Shown here one piece after another: positions 35,933 through 43,885 of a stretch of 64,000 nt of DNA. The position numbers and the translations under genes were made by a program. Source of the DNA: Pandoraea pnomenusa (GTDB taxonomy: Bacteria; Pseudomonadota; Gammaproteobacteria; Burkholderiales; Burkholderiaceae); assembly GCF_000767615.3 (NCBI RefSeq), contig NZ_CP009553.3, positions 4,712,001 to 4,776,000 of the forward strand. Direction: 5' to 3'. Position 1 is the stretch's first letter; every line of letters begins with the position of its first letter. A model generated the notes under the pieces. That model worked only from the letters and a program-made list of their open reading frames with translations. It had not been told where the DNA came from and did not search any database.

Positions 35933-37072
35933 TCAGAACGTGTGACGCATGCCGATGTTCACGCCCAGTTGATTGCTGCCCGCCACCGGTGCGCCGCCCG
36001 GCCCGCCCGAGCTGACCGAGTAGGCGGCATGCTCGCTGTTGCCCAGCCAGGCGACCTGCGTGTAGAGCGCGGTACGCTTCGAGAGGAAGTAAGTGCCGCG
36101 CAGCGTGGCCATCGTGGCGCGCGTGTTCTGACGCGAGTTGAGCATGCGGAACACTTCGCCGTCCACCGCGAACGCCGGGGTGAACTGATACAGCGCACCG
36201 ACGTAGAACATGTCGGAATTCACATCGGCGACCGCCGCCGACGCCGTTTGCACGCGACGCCCCAGCCACCCCGCACCCGCCTTCCAGTTGCCGCCCTTCA
36301 CATAGCCGTTCAATTGCCAGCGCGTGTCCTTGTCGGACGAGCTGGTGAGCGGCACGGCGGCCGCGCCGTTGAAGAAGCTCGCCGCCGCGCCGGCGCCGCC
36401 ACGCTGCTCGTCCCACGCACCGGCCACGCCGAACCACGAGGTGTCGTACTTGAGCATCGCCGACACCTGACGGCACGCGGTCATCTGGCCGGGGACCTGC
36501 GCACACGTGCCCTGTCCCGGCGAGTTGCCCGTACCGCCGCTGTCGCGACCGAACGAGTAGGTGGCTCCGAGCGTCAGGCCGTGGAAAACGCCCTTGTAAG
36601 CGATCGTGTTGTCGCTGCGCGCATTCGGGATGTAACTGTCGAGCGAGCCGCTGCCGTAGAGGTCGGGGCCGAGAATGTCGGCGTCGCCCATGACCCAGAA
36701 CGTCATCGAATACTGACGGCCGAAAGACAGCGTGCCGTAAGGATTCGACAATCCCACCCACGCCTGGCGGCCGAACATCCGGCCGCCCTGGTTCAGGTCG
36801 CCTGCGCGAACGTTGAAGCCGCTCTCGAGCGCGAATACGGTGTGCAGGCCACCACCGAGATCCTCATCGCCGCGCAGGCCCCAGCGCGATGGCAGCGAGC
36901 CGGTGTTCGAAGGCATGCGCACGAGCGAGCTGTTGTTCGTGCCGGCATGCGAGAGGTACTCGACGCCGGTGTCCAGAATGCCGTACAGCGTCACGGTTTG
37001 CGCCGAGGCGGATGTGCCGGCCAGCGCCAGACCGGCGGCCAGCGCGAGCGCGGGCAGTCCCTTGTGGGTCAC
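35933..37072 (-). CDS. Outer membrane porin (Porin_4 / OmpC type)
   Basis: A 379-residue 16-strand general porin of the betaproteobacterial type. The signal peptide (LPALALAAGLALAGTSASA) is followed by mature QTVTLYGILDTGVEYLSH, the standard first strand. The protein ends in the aromatic residue Phe (NIGMRHTF), as needed for BAM assembly. I chose GTG at 37072 because GGAGACACACC lies before it and the signal peptide then has normal length; ATG at 37093 is an alternative. It is the distal gene next to an aromatic acid transporter and may pass the same substrates. Confidence 0.93.
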   Translation of the reverse strand: MTHKGLPALALAAGLALAGTSASAQTVTLYGILDTGVEYLSHAGTNNSSLVRMPSNTGSLPSRWGLRGDEDLGGGLHTVFALESGFNVRAGDLNQGGRMFGRQAWVGLSNPYGTLSFGRQYSMTFWVMGDADILGPDLYGSGSLDSYIPNARSDNTIAYKGVFHGLTLGATYSFGRDSGGTGNSPGQGTCAQVPGQMTACRQVSAMLKYDTSWFGVAGAWDEQRGGAGAAASFFNGAAAVPLTSSSDKDTRWQLNGYVKGGNWKAGAGWLGRRVQTASAAVADVNSDMFYVGALYQFTPAFAVDGEVFRMLNSRQNTRATMATLRGTYFLSKRTALYTQVAWLGNSEHAAYSVSSGGPGGAPVAGSNQLGVNIGMRHTF

Positions 37073-37222
37073 GGTGTGTCTCCATTGAATCATGTGGTGG
37101 TCCGGCCTGTGTCGGCCGGTGAACGACGAGAAGCGCCGCCGCGCCGCCCGTCGGGGGACGATGGCGTGGCGGATGCTGCGAGGGCGAACGCGTTGCATTC
37201 GCCCCGTAACCGACGAAAGGGT

Positions 37223-38560
37223 TCAGACGGCGCCTGCCGCGGACTTGGCCGCCGGCGTCCGCGCGCTCGCCCAGCTCACGCGACGACGCATCACCAGCAT
37301 GAGTGCCGCCGCGAGGAACGCCGGGATGGCGACGATCTGGAACGCCTGCGCGATGCTCGACGACGATGCGATCAGCACGCCGCCCAGGCTCGACCCGAGA
37401 ATCGAGCCGAGACGTCCCACGCCAAGCGCCCATGCGACGCCGGTCGCGCGCGACGCCGTAGGGTAATACGCCGCCGTCAACGCGTTGGCACCGGTTTGCG
37501 AGCCGGCCACGCCGAAGCCGGCGAGGAACACCACGAGCATGAGCCACCCTGCCTGATGCGTCACCGTGCCAAGCACGCACAGCGCCACGCCGGCCATCAC
37601 GTACGATGCCGCCAGCACGCGGTACGGGCTCGTACGATCCATGGCGAAGCCGATCAGCACCGCACCGACCGTGCCGCCGAGCGGCAGCATTGCGCCGATG
37701 CGCGCCGCCTCGGCGAGCGAATAGCCCGAATCCTTGACGACGAGCGGCAACCAGCTCGTCAACAGGTAGAACGCGCAGAGCGTGCAGAAGTACGTCGCCC
37801 AGAGCAGCATCGTGCCGACCACATAACGACGGGCGAACAGTCCGCCCACCGCCGAATCCGAAGCCCCGGCCGGGGCGACCTCCGGGTCGATGCGCGTGAC
37901 CTGCGGGTCGATTTGACGCGCGATGGCCAGCAACTGCTCGGCGCGATCGCCGCGCGCGGCGAGGTAACGCATCGACTCCGGCAACCAGCGCATGAGCACC
38001 GGCACGACCGCGAGCGGCACCACGCCGCCGGCGATCAGCACGCCGCGCCAACCAATGTGCGGCAGCGTCTGCGCGACGATCTCGCCACCGATGGCAAAGC
38101 CCAGCGTGAAGCCGCAGAACGTGGCCGTCACCAGCAGCGAGCGCATGCGCTCGGCACAGTACTCCGAGCTCAGCGTGATGGCGTTGGGCATGGCGCCGCC
38201 CAACCCGATGCCGGTCAGGAAGCGCATGACGGCGAGCTCGCTGGGACTATGGACGAAGGCCGAGGCGATGCTGCCCACCGAGAACAGGATCACGGAGAGA
38301 ATCAGCACACGCTTTCGGCCGATACGGTCGGCCAACGGACCGAAGATGAAGCAGCCGAGCATCAGGCCGCCCAGACCTGCGCCGAACACGGTGCCAAGGC
38401 TCGTTGTCGCCATCGCCCATTCCGTGCGAATGGCCGGCGCGAGATAGCCGATGGCGGCCGTGTCGAAGCCGTCGAGCGTGACGATCAGAAAGCACAGGGC
38501 GATCACGCGCCATTGAAACGGCGTGATGCCCCTGCGATTCATCAAAGCGGATATTTCCAT
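37223..38560 (-). CDS. Aromatic acid:H+ symporter (AAHS family MFS)
   Basis: A 445-residue 12-helix transporter with the AAHS motif DGFD at residues 30-33 and FGPLADRIGRKRVL in loop 2-3. GGAGACAGAC lies directly before the ATG at 38560. It is about 150 bases from the porin gene and from the class II aldolase-like gene on the same strand, so it likely takes up the substrate of the ring-cleavage pathway encoded upstream, probably a dihydroxybenzoate-type acid. Paralogue of the 27121-28464 transporter. Confidence 0.92.
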   Translation of the reverse strand: MEISALMNRRGITPFQWRVIALCFLIVTLDGFDTAAIGYLAPAIRTEWAMATTSLGTVFGAGLGGLMLGCFIFGPLADRIGRKRVLILSVILFSVGSIASAFVHSPSELAVMRFLTGIGLGGAMPNAITLSSEYCAERMRSLLVTATFCGFTLGFAIGGEIVAQTLPHIGWRGVLIAGGVVPLAVVPVLMRWLPESMRYLAARGDRAEQLLAIARQIDPQVTRIDPEVAPAGASDSAVGGLFARRYVVGTMLLWATYFCTLCAFYLLTSWLPLVVKDSGYSLAEAARIGAMLPLGGTVGAVLIGFAMDRTSPYRVLAASYVMAGVALCVLGTVTHQAGWLMLVVFLAGFGVAGSQTGANALTAAYYPTASRATGVAWALGVGRLGSILGSSLGGVLIASSSSIAQAFQIVAIPAFLAAALMLVMRRRVSWASARTPAAKSAAGAV

Positions 38561-38716
38561 GTCTGTCTCCTGTGCGGTCGTGACCGCGGGCAAGGCGGCG
38601 GGCGGTGGCGTCTGTTGTCGACGCTCTGTGAATGCCGCGCCGCCGGTTGGGGGCGATTACCTGAAACAACTGCGCATGACGCGATTTCGCAGCGTGTTAC
38701 GCCGCGCGCCGCGGCG

Positions 38717-39433
38717 TCACCGGATAGGGGGCAATTCGGGGTCGCCCGCCGAAAGGTATTCCCACATGCGCTCGATGATGCGGCCCGAGCGTGTGGCGCG
38801 AGCGCTGCACGCCTCCGCGTCGAGCACCGCGGCGGAAAACGACGCGGGCTGCGCGGCTTCGAGTGCAAGCACCTCCAGGTCGACGCGTGCGGCGTCTTCG
38901 AGATACCAGGTGAGTGCGACCATCGCCTCGAGCGTGTCCGCCGCGACGACCGCGCCGTTGCCGCGCATGACGACGGCGGCGTTGCCGCCCATCGTCGCGA
39001 TGACCGCTTCAGCCTGCGCATCGGTGCGAATCAGTTGCGGGTCGTCCCAGAGCGGCACGCCGGGCGCGAAGTAGGTGCCGGGCCCGTGCAACGCGCGTGG
39101 GGTGCGACGCAGCGTCGAGAGCGACATCGTCCGGGGCGGCATGGTGCGGGCGACTGCGCCGATGTCGGGCCGCGTGCGATAGATCTGCTGATGCAGACGG
39201 ACCTCGCCGAGCACGCCGTCCGGCAGCGGTCCGTCGACGGGCACGACAGTGCCCGCCTCGCCCACGCCGATCAGCCCCATCGGGCGGGCAGCGCAAACGA
39301 CGAAGGATTCGGCGTCCAGACGCGCGCTGCAATGGCCATAGGCGTGAGCCAGACCAGCGCGGGCGAGCGTGCGGGCCGCCACGCGCACGGCGCGATCGAG
39401 GTCGGCGACGCCGTCGAGTGTGTGTGGTGTCAT
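38717..39433 (-). CDS. Class II aldolase/adducin-like protein without the usual zinc histidines
   Basis: A 238-residue protein of the class II aldolase fold (GHCSAR at residues 33-38, GEVRLHQQIYRTRPDIGAV at 76-94). In this family zinc is held by an HxH pair and a later His in a GHG motif. Here the first pair is Arg96 and Met98 (ARTMPP) and the last is Asn159 (MRGNGAVV), so all three are gone; the family's catalytic Glu may be Glu77. By position, next to an extradiol dioxygenase, it resembles the decarboxylases CmtD and DhbB, which act on carboxylated ring-cleavage products. It is either a divergent decarboxylase, a metal-free enzyme, or a pseudoenzyme. Start is the ATG at 39433. Confidence 0.8.
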   Translation of the reverse strand: MTPHTLDGVADLDRAVRVAARTLARAGLAHAYGHCSARLDAESFVVCAARPMGLIGVGEAGTVVPVDGPLPDGVLGEVRLHQQIYRTRPDIGAVARTMPPRTMSLSTLRRTPRALHGPGTYFAPGVPLWDDPQLIRTDAQAEAVIATMGGNAAVVMRGNGAVVAADTLEAMVALTWYLEDAARVDLEVLALEAAQPASFSAAVLDAEACSARATRSGRIIERMWEYLSAGDPELPPIR

Positions 39434-39479
39434 GGGCAAACGCGGCGCTTGTCGTCGCCGGAGAAATCGACGCGATGCG

Positions 39480-40343
39480 TCAGGCCGAAAACTCGGGAAT
39501 CTCGGGCTTGGCGCCCCACATGCAAAAGCCGGTCGGATCGAACGGGAACTGGCGTGGCACGTACGTCGCTTCGTCTTCCGGGGAAATCGTTCGCACCCCG
39601 GTGGAGTATTCGTAGACCATGCCGTCGGGGCCCGCGAAGTACAGGAACATGGCGTGCGACGTCGGATGGCGGCCGGGGCCGAAGCGGATCGGCACGCCTT
39701 GCTCGCGCAGGAAATACCAGGAGCGCATGAGGTCGTCGATACCGTTGACCTGGAAGTTCACGTGCTGGATGCCCGCGCGGCTCGCAGGGAACAACGCGAT
39801 CTTGTGATGCACCTCGTCGATGCGCAGCAGCGGGGCTTCGCCGATGCGATCCGACACCCGCGCGTTGCACACGCTGGTCCAGAACGCTTCGTCGCGTCGT
39901 GCGTCGGTCGTGCACAACCCGACGTGACTGAACGAGTCGATGCCCGCGTCGCGCTCGCCGTGATAACCGCGTCCGGTCTGCGCCGCGCGCAGCACCAGCT
40001 CGATCTGGTTACCCGTGGGATCTCGGAAGGAGAGAAAGTCCGCCACGCGGCGCAGGTGCGCCTCGTCGCGCGTGCCCCGGCGAAAATCGATGCGCATCGC
40101 CTCGAGCTGGGCCGCGGCCGCGTCGAAGTGAGCGTCGCTCGCGATGTCGAACGCGACCGTATGGTCGGTCGGATCCCCCTCGAAATAGCACACGGAATGG
40201 TCGCGGCTGTCGCTGCGAAGGAATACGCAACCGGCCTCGCGGCGCACTTCCTGCAAACCGAGAATGGTGCGCGCGTAGCGCGTAGCCCCTTCGAGGTCGC
40301 GCGTGCCCAGCCGCACGTAACGGATGTCGTGCAGATTGATCAC
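39480..40343 (-). CDS. Extradiol ring-cleavage dioxygenase, 2,3-dihydroxybenzoate/2,3-dihydroxy-p-cumate type
   Basis: A 287-residue type I (VOC fold) extradiol dioxygenase with two halves. The Fe(II) ligands are His140 (SHVGLCTTD), His194 (QHVNFQV) and Glu245 (VYEYSTG); the acid-base His180 in EVHHKIAL is also present. The sequence fits the CmtC/DhbA branch that cleaves 2,3-dihydroxybenzoates at the 3,4 bond. The start is GTG at 40343 with AGGAGACAGGCG before it. It is the first gene of a likely operon with the aldolase-like protein, AAHS transporter and porin. The exact ring substrate is not certain. Confidence 0.88.
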   Translation of the reverse strand: MINLHDIRYVRLGTRDLEGATRYARTILGLQEVRREAGCVFLRSDSRDHSVCYFEGDPTDHTVAFDIASDAHFDAAAAQLEAMRIDFRRGTRDEAHLRRVADFLSFRDPTGNQIELVLRAAQTGRGYHGERDAGIDSFSHVGLCTTDARRDEAFWTSVCNARVSDRIGEAPLLRIDEVHHKIALFPASRAGIQHVNFQVNGIDDLMRSWYFLREQGVPIRFGPGRHPTSHAMFLYFAGPDGMVYEYSTGVRTISPEDEATYVPRQFPFDPTGFCMWGAKPEIPEFSA

Positions 40344-40443
40344 CGCCTGTCTCCTGCGGATAAAGTTTGTGTCCCGGACTGGCGCCCGGTTTATGTCGTG
40401 AGGGATACGATAAGGAGCGGCGCCGCATGACGCCAACAAATTG

Positions 40444-40464
40444 CGTAAATGCGCGGTATTTACG
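40444..40464. promoter_or_regulatory. Inverted repeat upstream of the dioxygenase operon
   Basis: Perfect arms CGTAAAT and ATTTACG (7 bases) around a 7-base spacer, 101 bases before the dioxygenase start. The 21-base site is AT-rich in a GC-rich surrounding and lies where an activator site for the operon would be; the LysR protein encoded next door is the natural candidate. Confidence 0.55.
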
Positions 40465-40554
40465 TCGTGAATTAGGGGTGCAGCATGGACGCGGCGCGGC
40501 CTTGGGCGATGGCGGACGCGCGCCGGACTCGCTTGAACGGTGGGAGGAGGGAGA

Positions 40555-40581
40555 GGAGGAAGCGGAGGAAGCGGAGGAAGC
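40555..40581. repeat. Three 9-base tandem repeats
   Basis: Three exact copies of GGAGGAAGC in the 250-base gap between the dioxygenase gene and the LysR stop codon. Purine-rich on the + strand. Possibly a slippage tract with no function, or part of the LysR mRNA end. Confidence 0.55.
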
Positions 40582-40593
40582 GGCCGACCGGGA

Positions 40594-41514
40594 TCAGTCT
40601 TCGCCGTGGAAAAGCCGGAAGATGGTGCTGCGCAACCAGCGATGGCCGGCGTCCGCATGAAAGCGTTCGTGCCAGAGTTGCGAGATGTCGAACTCGGGAC
40701 CGTTGAACGGCAATGCGTGCGTGCGCAGATCGGCGGCGGCCTGGAGCGCGCGTCCGAGCCGCGTAGGCACGCACACCACGAGGTCGCTCGCGGCAATCAG
40801 CGCCGAGAGGCCCATCGAATGCGCCATGCGCAACGCCACGTGCCGCTGGCGCCCCGACTGTGCGAACCACTGCTCGACGGCCGTCTCGAAGAGGTCGTGA
40901 TTACCGGCAGTGGGACGATAAACCGCGTGCGCGGCGCCGAGGAACGCCTCCCCCGTAAGCCGCTCCCGAATCGTGGGATGTCCCTCGCGCACCAGGGCGA
41001 CATAGTGCTCGCGAAACAGGCGTTGCTGATGGAATCCCGACGAAAATCGGGTGAACAGACCCAGCGTGAGGTCGATCTCACCCATCGCCATGGCGTTCTG
41101 CGCCTCGCGCGGCGTGGTGTCGACGGTCACGATGCGCACGCCGGGGGCCTCGGTCGCGAGCGTGGCCATGAGCTTCGGCATGAAGATCAGCTGACCGATG
41201 TCGCTCAGGTACAGGCGGAAGGTGCGTTGTGCGTTGGCGGGCTCGAAGTCCTGCGGCGCCTCGAGCGCGCTGCGGATGAGGGCAAGGCCTTCGGTGACGG
41301 GCGGCGCGAGCGAGTTGGCGAGATCGGTCGGCAGCATGCCCTGTGGCGTCTTCACGAAGAGCGGATCGCCGAACGCGAGGCGCAGACGCTTGAGGGCGTT
41401 GCTCACGGCCGATTGCGTGAGGTTCAGTTCCTCGGCCGTCACCGTCGTGCTGCGCGTGCGCAGCAGCGACTCGAACACGAGCAACAAATTCAGATCGAGC
41501 GAGCGTAAGTTCAT
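40594..41514 (-). CDS. LysR-family regulator (NahR/NodD-like) of the ring-cleavage operon
   Basis: A 306-residue LysR protein. The start MNLRSLDLNLLLVFESLLRTRSTTVTAEELNLTQSAVSNALKRLR is typical of the NodD/NahR/DntR group, which responds to aromatic acids such as salicylate. The effector domain begins near FRLYLSDIGQLIFMPKLMATL. It is encoded upstream of the dioxygenase on the same strand, 250 bases away, and probably controls it. Effector assignment is by family only. Confidence 0.9.
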   Translation of the reverse strand: MNLRSLDLNLLLVFESLLRTRSTTVTAEELNLTQSAVSNALKRLRLAFGDPLFVKTPQGMLPTDLANSLAPPVTEGLALIRSALEAPQDFEPANAQRTFRLYLSDIGQLIFMPKLMATLATEAPGVRIVTVDTTPREAQNAMAMGEIDLTLGLFTRFSSGFHQQRLFREHYVALVREGHPTIRERLTGEAFLGAAHAVYRPTAGNHDLFETAVEQWFAQSGRQRHVALRMAHSMGLSALIAASDLVVCVPTRLGRALQAAADLRTHALPFNGPEFDISQLWHERFHADAGHRWLRSTIFRLFHGED

Positions 41515-41618
41515 CCCCAGCCGTACCGTCCTGCAAGAAGCTGCCGCATTTTAGGCAACGTTCGGGCGCGTGCGCAGTGCGGTAAACCCCGCCCGCGCGC
41601 ACGGCGACGTTCGTGGTA

Positions 41619-42518
41619 TCACGTGCGCGCGCCCGCTCGCACCGCCGCGTGCAAACGCGCGATGACTTCCAGCACCTCGGGGCGCTTCTCACGTTTGGCG
41701 GTCACGATGTGGTACTGCAACGGACACTCGACCTCCACATCGGACACGCGCACGAGCCGGCTGCGCGCGAGCCAGCCGTCGGCCAGCGGCGCTCGGGCGA
41801 GCGCAATGCCCAAACCGGCTTCGGCGGCCGCCAGCACCACGGTGTAATCCTCGAAGCGACGATCGCGCGCTCGCGGGCGCAGGCTCGCGCCCTGCGCGCC
41901 GCACCACGCGCGCCAGCCGGTGAGATCGGAGTCGTGCAGCAGCGGCATGGCCAGCATTTGCGCCACATCCGCGCCCGCGAGGCGCGCCGCGACCTCCGGC
42001 GAGGCGACCGGATACAACGTTTCGGACATCAAGGGTTCCGCGTCGATGCTTGTCCAGCCGCCACGGCCGTAGCGCAGCGCGATGTCAACCTCGCCCGCAC
42101 CGACATCGGCATTGCGGTGTTCCGTCGTCACCTGAATGTCGATGAACGGCTCGCCGGCTTCGAGCGATCTCAGGCGTTCGAGCAGCCAGAGCTTGGCGAA
42201 CGACGGCACCACGCTCAGGCGCACGGCCGGTGTCTTGCGTGCCTGATGCCACTGGTCGGCGGCCGCGTCGATGACGTCGAACGCGTGCTCGACGCGGCCG
42301 AGGAAACGTTGGCCGTCGCACGTCAGGCTCACGCCGCGCCCGTGCCGCTCGAACAGCGGACACCCGAGCCAGTTCTCCACGGCGCCGACACGGCGGCTGA
42401 TCGCCCCGTGCGTCAGGCCGCTCGCCTCGGCCGCGGCGGTGAACGAACCGTGACGCGCCACGAGGCAGACGGTTTCCAGATTGGCCAGCGGCGGGCGCGA
42501 GCGACGTTGTGAATTCAT
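41619..42518 (-). CDS. LysR-family regulator (GcvA-like), divergent from yfcF
   Basis: A 299-residue LysR protein with a helix-turn-helix around NLETVCLVARHGSFTAAAEASGLTHGAISRRVGAVENWLG and the GcvA-like segment VRLSVVPSFAKLWLLERL at the start of the effector domain. I chose the ATG at 42518; the 14 codons upstream have no ribosome site. It is divergent from the glutathione transferase gene, and a set of 10-base direct repeats lies 33-82 bases before its start, a possible binding array. Confidence 0.88.
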   Translation of the reverse strand: MNSQRRSRPPLANLETVCLVARHGSFTAAAEASGLTHGAISRRVGAVENWLGCPLFERHGRGVSLTCDGQRFLGRVEHAFDVIDAAADQWHQARKTPAVRLSVVPSFAKLWLLERLRSLEAGEPFIDIQVTTEHRNADVGAGEVDIALRYGRGGWTSIDAEPLMSETLYPVASPEVAARLAGADVAQMLAMPLLHDSDLTGWRAWCGAQGASLRPRARDRRFEDYTVVLAAAEAGLGIALARAPLADGWLARSRLVRVSDVEVECPLQYHIVTAKREKRPEVLEVIARLHAAVRAGART

Positions 42519-42550
42519 GGGGCGGAGGCCGGAATACCCGAGAGGAGCTA

Positions 42551-42600
42551 AAGGGCTCAATAGGGCTAAATGGGGCTAAATGGGGCTAAATAGGGCGCGA
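42551..42600. repeat. 10-base direct repeats, one helical turn apart
   Basis: Five consecutive 10-base units: AAGGGCTCAA, TAGGGCTAAA, TGGGGCTAAA, TGGGGCTAAA, TAGGGCGCGA. The middle three are nearly identical and the outer two degenerate. They lie between a divergent LysR gene and yfcF. A period of one helical turn puts every copy on the same face of the DNA, as in arrays for cooperative binding, but replication slippage would also give such a pattern. Confidence 0.6.
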
Positions 42601-42799
42601 TGGAGCGCAACGTGGCGCTTGCCGACGACCCAATTGGCTGTGAATGTTTCTCACAGCTGATCGGCGATTTGTGTCGTAGCTTATCACCGCGGCAGTACGG
42701 CAAGATAGGCCTGTGCGGGCGAGGAAATCGGGCGCCGAGGTCCGGCAGCCATGCCGAGCGTCGCGCGTCGCCCGCCATTCACTTTTTCAGGAGCCCAAC

Positions 42800-43483
42800 G
42801 TGCCTGCCGCAGCCCCCGCCCCGTTCACGCTATTCGTGGACGCGCAATTCACCAGCCCCTATGCCCTCTCCGTTTTCGTCACGCTGCGCGAGAAAGGGCT
42901 GCCCTTCGAGCTGCGCACCGTCGATCTGCTGCAAGGCGCGCATTGCGAGTCGCGCTTCGCGGACATGTCGCTTACGCGCCGCGTGCCGACGCTCGTGCAC
43001 GGCGATTTCACGTTGTCGGAATCGTCGGCGATCAGCGAATACATCGAGACGATCGCGCCGGAGGTGCCGGTCTATCCCGCGCAGGCGCGCGAGCGTGCCC
43101 GCGCACGTCAGGTGCAGGCATGGCTGCGCAGCGATCTGGGGGCGTTGCGGGCCGAGCGCTCGACGGAAGTGATTTTCTACGCGCCAACGGCCGCCCCGTT
43201 GTCCGACGCCGGCTACACGGCCGCGAGCAAGCTGATCGCCGTCGCGCAAAGCCTGCTGCCCGACGGCCGTGAGTCGCTGTTCGATGCGTGGTGCATCGCC
43301 GACGTCGATCTCGCATTGATGCTCAATCGTCTGATCTATAACGACGACGTGGTTCCGGCGCCGCTCGTCGCGTATGCACGCCGTCAGTTCGCCCGACCGG
43401 CCGTGCAGGAGTGGATGGCCATGGCGCGCCCGCCGCGTCCGGGAGACGCCGTCGGCCACGAGCCAGGAAAAGCGGTCGCGTAA
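42800..43483 (+). CDS. yfcF: Glutathione S-transferase YfcF-like
   Basis: A 227-residue glutathione transferase close to E. coli YfcF, which has transferase and peroxidase activity and helps in oxidative stress. Matching blocks are FVDAQFTSPYALSVFVTLREKGLPF, TRRVPTLVHGDFTLSESSAISEYIE and ARARQVQAWLRSDLGALRAERSTEV. The start is GTG at 42800 with CAGGAGCCCAAC before it; ATG at 42713 would add 29 residues not found in relatives. It is divergent from a LysR regulator, which probably controls it. Confidence 0.92.
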   Translation: MPAAAPAPFTLFVDAQFTSPYALSVFVTLREKGLPFELRTVDLLQGAHCESRFADMSLTRRVPTLVHGDFTLSESSAISEYIETIAPEVPVYPAQARERARARQVQAWLRSDLGALRAERSTEVIFYAPTAAPLSDAGYTAASKLIAVAQSLLPDGRESLFDAWCIADVDLALMLNRLIYNDDVVPAPLVAYARRQFARPAVQEWMAMARPPRPGDAVGHEPGKAVA

Positions 43484-43537
43484 GCGCCTGCCGCGGCGGA
43501 CTGGCAGGCTCGATGGGATCGACAGGCTCCGACCGGC

Positions 43538-43885
43538 TCAGACGGCCGCCGCAGCCAGCGGTTGACGGTGAACGAAGATGTGAAACAGGACGAGCCAGCG
43601 ATGAGGGCAGTCGTCGCGCAATGCGACCTTTCGCCCCTCGCCGTCCACGCTGGCGTGGCGGCTCGAGAGCGCCGCCTGATAGGCTGCACCGGCCAGCGAG
43701 CGGGCTGCGAGCATGAGCAGCAGCAGCGAGCCCGCCATCGCGATACGAAAATCCGCCGAGGTGAAGACGGACTCCGGCACGTCGAACACCAGCATGGCGA
43801 TCACCACGCAGGCGTCGATACACACGGCCCCGAGCGAAGCCACGAGCAGATAGGCACGCAACATCCGAATCGTCGTCGATTTCAT
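43538..43885 (-). CDS. Small membrane protein of unknown function
   Basis: A 115-residue protein with two hydrophobic segments (about residues 9-33 and 45-62), then a basic and His-containing tail. The ATG at 43885 follows GGGGGAGAAGCC. No family recognised. It is convergent with yfcF (54 bases). Confidence 0.65.
   Translation of the reverse strand: MKSTTIRMLRAYLLVASLGAVCIDACVVIAMLVFDVPESVFTSADFRIAMAGSLLLLMLAARSLAGAAYQAALSSRHASVDGEGRKVALRDDCPHRWLVLFHIFVHRQPLAAAAV

Noticed and set aside
35912..39730. 1272-codon open frame on the plus strand across porin, transporter and aldolase-like genes
   Set aside because: Arg/His/Ala-rich, no recognisable domain, antisense to three well-supported genes.
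40484..40870. Short plus-strand frames in the gap before the dioxygenase operon
   Set aside because: They consist of Arg/Glu-rich sequence from the purine-rich repeats and run into the LysR gene on the other strand.
42551..42600. Possible CRISPR-like array
   Set aside because: Repeat unit is only 10 bases with no spacers and no cas genes nearby.
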